This document shows positions 6,259-7,916 of a stretch of 7,916 nt of DNA, piece after piece. The notes beneath the pieces were generated by a model. That model had not been told where the DNA came from. It made no database searches and saw nothing but the letters and a program-made list of their open reading frames with translations. The DNA comes from an uncultured Treponema sp. Lineage in GTDB: Bacteria > Spirochaetota > Spirochaetia > Treponematales > Treponemataceae. Numbering within the stretch: the first letter of the stretch is position 1; every line of letters starts with the position of its first letter. The DNA lies in the NCBI GenBank assembly GCA_905373565.1, contig CAJPTT010000096.1, positions 1 through 7,916 on the forward strand, read 5' to 3'. The translations under genes and the position numbers were made by a program.

Positions 6259-6286
6259 GCACATTCGCACTGAAATGAGAATGTGC
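6259..6286 (-). repeat. Intergenic hairpin 2
   Basis: This is a perfect 8-bp inverted repeat GCACATTC/GAATGTGC (6259-6266 and 6279-6286) with a 12-base loop, the second of four hairpins between the LplC-type permease and the lipoprotein gene. Confidence 0.55.
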
Positions 6287-6296
6287 AGTAGATATA

Positions 6297-6317
6297 CAAG
6301 TTTGCAACGCAAACTTG
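6297..6317 (-). repeat. Intergenic hairpin 3
   Basis: This is a perfect 9-bp inverted repeat CAAGTTTGC/GCAAACTTG (6297-6305 and 6309-6317) with a tight 3-base loop. Perfect dyad symmetry and the small loop would also suit an operator for a dimeric repressor, but its place in a row of hairpins inside an operon favours an RNA role. Confidence 0.6.
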
Positions 6318-6320
6318 AGC

Positions 6321-6357
6321 AGATAAAAGCCTGCGATATGTTAGACAGCTTTTATCT
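6321..6357 (-). repeat. Intergenic hairpin 4, just after the permease stop
   Basis: This is a perfect 10-bp inverted repeat AGATAAAAGC/GCTTTTATCT (6321-6330 and 6348-6357) with a 17-base loop. It starts nine bases after the permease stop codon in the direction of transcription. The AT-rich stem and the absence of a following U-tract argue against an intrinsic terminator. It may protect the upstream or downstream message from nuclease. Confidence 0.55.
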
Positions 6358-6366
6358 TACTTCCCT

Positions 6367-7278
6367 TTACCCCTTAACCGCGCCGATCAGCATCCCTTTG
6401 ATAAAGTGCTTCTGAACAAACGGATACATAGCCAATACCGGCAGCGATGATACGATAATAACGCCATACTTTATCATCTCGGCAAGTTGCCGCTGTTCTT
6501 CGGCGCGCGCCATAGTCATACTGCTGATTGTAGAAACATTCCGCGACTGAATAAGCACTTCCCGCAATACCACCTGCAGCGGCATTTTACTGTTGTCGGA
6601 AATATACACAAGGGCGCTAAAGTAGGCGTTCCAGTGTCCGACCGCATGAATGAGCAGCATAACCGCAATAATCGGTTTGGAAATGGGCAATACGATTTTG
6701 AAAAAATACGTGAAATAATCGCTTCCTTCCACTACTGCCGCTTCATAGAGTTCATTTGGAATACTGACCTGAAAAAATGTCCGCGCGACAATCAAATTAT
6801 ATACGCTTACGGCGCCCGGCAACACCAACGCCCACACGGTATTATACATACCGAGCGATTTAATAAGCAGAAAGGACGGTATTAAACCGCCGCCGAAGAA
6901 CATGGTAAACGTAAAAAGGAGCATTAAAAATTTTGAGCCCGCCAATTCTTTACGGGAAAACGCAAACGCGGCGGGAATCGTTGCGGCGAGGTTTATAAAG
7001 GTTCCAATGCACATGTATAAAACACTGTTGGCATAGCCCGTCCAAATTTTTGAAAACTTAAAAATCTCCCGATAGCCTTTTATGTTAAATCCTTTGATAT
7101 AAAAGGAAACGCTACCGGCAGCAACTTCGTTCGGATCGCTGAATGAGGCGATAACAATAAAATACAGCGGGTAGAGTACAATACCGAGCAGCAACAGCAA
7201 GGCGGTATAATTGATAATATCGAATGTTTTATCGGCAGCCGTTTGCCGTGCGAATTCCCGTCCGAAAAGATATTTCAT
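6367..7278 (-). CDS. CUT1 ABC transporter permease, LplC/YtcP type
   Basis: This is an inner-membrane permease subunit of a carbohydrate ABC importer, 303 residues, full length for the family. Hydrophobic spans lie near 22-45, 84-106, 117-140, 147-165, 200-222 and 270-288. The cytoplasmic ATPase-contact loop EAAVVEGSDYFTYFFKIVLP is at 179-198 with the canonical Glu-Ala-Ala and Gly185. HAVGHWNAYFSALVYI (211-226) and the ending QKHFIKGMLIGAVKG match LplC/YtcP. The gene starts 12 bases after the stop of the LplB-type permease, with a weak GGGGT as ribosome site, so translational coupling is likely and the two probably form the heterodimeric channel. It is a paralogue of the permease at 1196-2086, with the same architecture and C-terminus but clearly divergent sequence, so the second module is not a recent duplication. 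No ATPase gene is present in the window; in such systems a shared MsmK-like ATPase is often encoded elsewhere. Confidence 0.95.
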   Translation of the reverse strand: MKYLFGREFARQTAADKTFDIINYTALLLLLGIVLYPLYFIVIASFSDPNEVAAGSVSFYIKGFNIKGYREIFKFSKIWTGYANSVLYMCIGTFINLAATIPAAFAFSRKELAGSKFLMLLFTFTMFFGGGLIPSFLLIKSLGMYNTVWALVLPGAVSVYNLIVARTFFQVSIPNELYEAAVVEGSDYFTYFFKIVLPISKPIIAVMLLIHAVGHWNAYFSALVYISDNSKMPLQVVLREVLIQSRNVSTISSMTMARAEEQRQLAEMIKYGVIIVSSLPVLAMYPFVQKHFIKGMLIGAVKG

Positions 7279-7290
7279 AGCGTACCCCGT

Positions 7291-7916
7291 TTACCAAATT
7301 GAGCTTTGCCCGAATCTCCGCGCAATTTTATTCACCGTCAACAATAAAACGCAGTTAATCACGGAATTGAAAAGCCCCACCGCAGTCGAAAATCCGTATT
7401 CTCCTGAAATAAGACCTACTTTATATACATACGTCGGAATAATTTCCGAAACGCTCGCGTTTAAAGGATTCTGCATCAAGAAAGCCTTTTCAAACCCAAT
7501 TCCCATGATGGAACCGGCGCTCAAAATAAAGGTGATAACAATGGTCGGCGCTATCGAAGGCAAATCGATATAGATGATGCGCTGCAGCTTTGTTGCACCG
7601 TCGATAATCGCCGCTTCATACAGCACCGGATCGACACCGGAAAGCGCCGCAATGTAGATAATGGCGCTCCAGCCCATGCCCTGCCAAATACCCGACCACA
7701 CATAGATATGCCGCCAATACCGCGCAGAGCCCATAAACAAAACGGATTCTTTCCCTATCATCTTTAAAAACTGATTGACGAAACCGGTTTCCGCAAATAC
7801 GATATTGATAATCCCCACTAAAACGACCGTGGAAATAAAGTACGGCGCGTAAGTAACCGTCTGAACCGTTTTTTTAAAGCCCAGACTTCGCACTTGGTTA
7901 AGTCCCAACGCCAGCA
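7291..7916 (-). CDS. CUT1 ABC transporter permease, LplB type, N-terminus cut by window edge
   Basis: This is the C-terminal two-thirds of the first permease subunit of the importer, 208 full codons visible. The reading frame is open through the right edge: a TTG at 7908-7906 is an internal Leu, since residues Leu-Ala continue upstream and the text LALGLNQVRSLGFKKTVQT matches the LplB family core. About 100 residues are therefore missing, judged from a usual length near 310. Counting from that TTG, the region YAPYFIST opens a membrane span at 20-40. The ATPase-contact loop EAAIIDGATKLQRIIYIDLP is at 98-117 with canonical EAA and Gly104. The C-terminus ends normally with a last span near 172-195 and a short basic tail. 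It pairs with the LplC-type permease 12 bases downstream and the lipoprotein after that, the usual LplB-LplC-LplA order. The promoter presumably lies beyond the window. Confidence 0.93.
   Translation of the reverse strand, partial: LALGLNQVRSLGFKKTVQTVTYAPYFISTVVLVGIINIVFAETGFVNQFLKMIGKESVLFMGSARYWRHIYVWSGIWQGMGWSAIIYIAALSGVDPVLYEAAIIDGATKLQRIIYIDLPSIAPTIVITFILSAGSIMGIGFEKAFLMQNPLNASVSEIIPTYVYKVGLISGEYGFSTAVGLFNSVINCVLLLTVNKIARRFGQSSIW

Noticed and set aside
6215..6357. The row of inverted repeats as a CRISPR array or transposon end
   Set aside because: The arms differ in sequence from one another, spacing is irregular, and there is no direct repeat, transposase or target duplication.
7291..7908. 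A TTG at 7908 as the start codon of the LplB-type permease
   Set aside because: The frame continues upstream with family-like residues to the window edge, and a start here would remove the first membrane spans. The gene is cut by the window, not short.

Overview
The window looks like part of a spirochaete chromosome, most likely a Treponema-like host-associated species; this is inferred, not proven. The grounds are two substrate-binding proteins with spirochaete-style export signals (one ending in Leu-Phe-Ala before Gly-Gly-Gly-Gln, one with a relaxed lipobox Tyr-Ala-Gly-Cys), carbohydrate ABC permeases of the LplB/LplC type without a local ATPase, and moderate GC. A Firmicute with the same transporter families cannot be excluded.

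All seven genes lie on the minus strand and read from the right edge to the left edge. They form one apparent carbohydrate-uptake and hydrolysis locus: the 3' part of an LplB-type permease (to 7291), an LplC-type permease (6367-7278), a lipoprotein substrate-binding protein (4671-6200), a GH18 glycosidase (3520-4542), a GH29 alpha-L-fucosidase (2188-3456), a second LplC-type permease (1196-2086), and a second substrate-binding protein (2-1054) that runs off the left edge. Two transporter modules thus flank two glycosidases. Neither hydrolase has a signal peptide, so both probably act in the cytoplasm on imported fucosylated, GlcNAc-containing oligosaccharides, for example fragments of host N-glycan or mucin. 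The substrate is inferred from the gene families.

The gaps are short (12 to 166 bases), so no stretch over 300 bases is without a gene. No convincing promoter or intrinsic terminator was seen, which fits one transcript starting beyond the right edge. The most unusual content is in the gaps, where RNA hairpins are dense. Four lie in tandem before the lipoprotein gene. Three lie before the GH18 gene, where an 8-base segment carrying the ribosome binding site can also pair with one arm of an 11-bp hairpin, giving two mutually exclusive folds. Hairpins also occur before the GH29, second permease and second binding-protein genes. They may set relative expression within a long polycistron.
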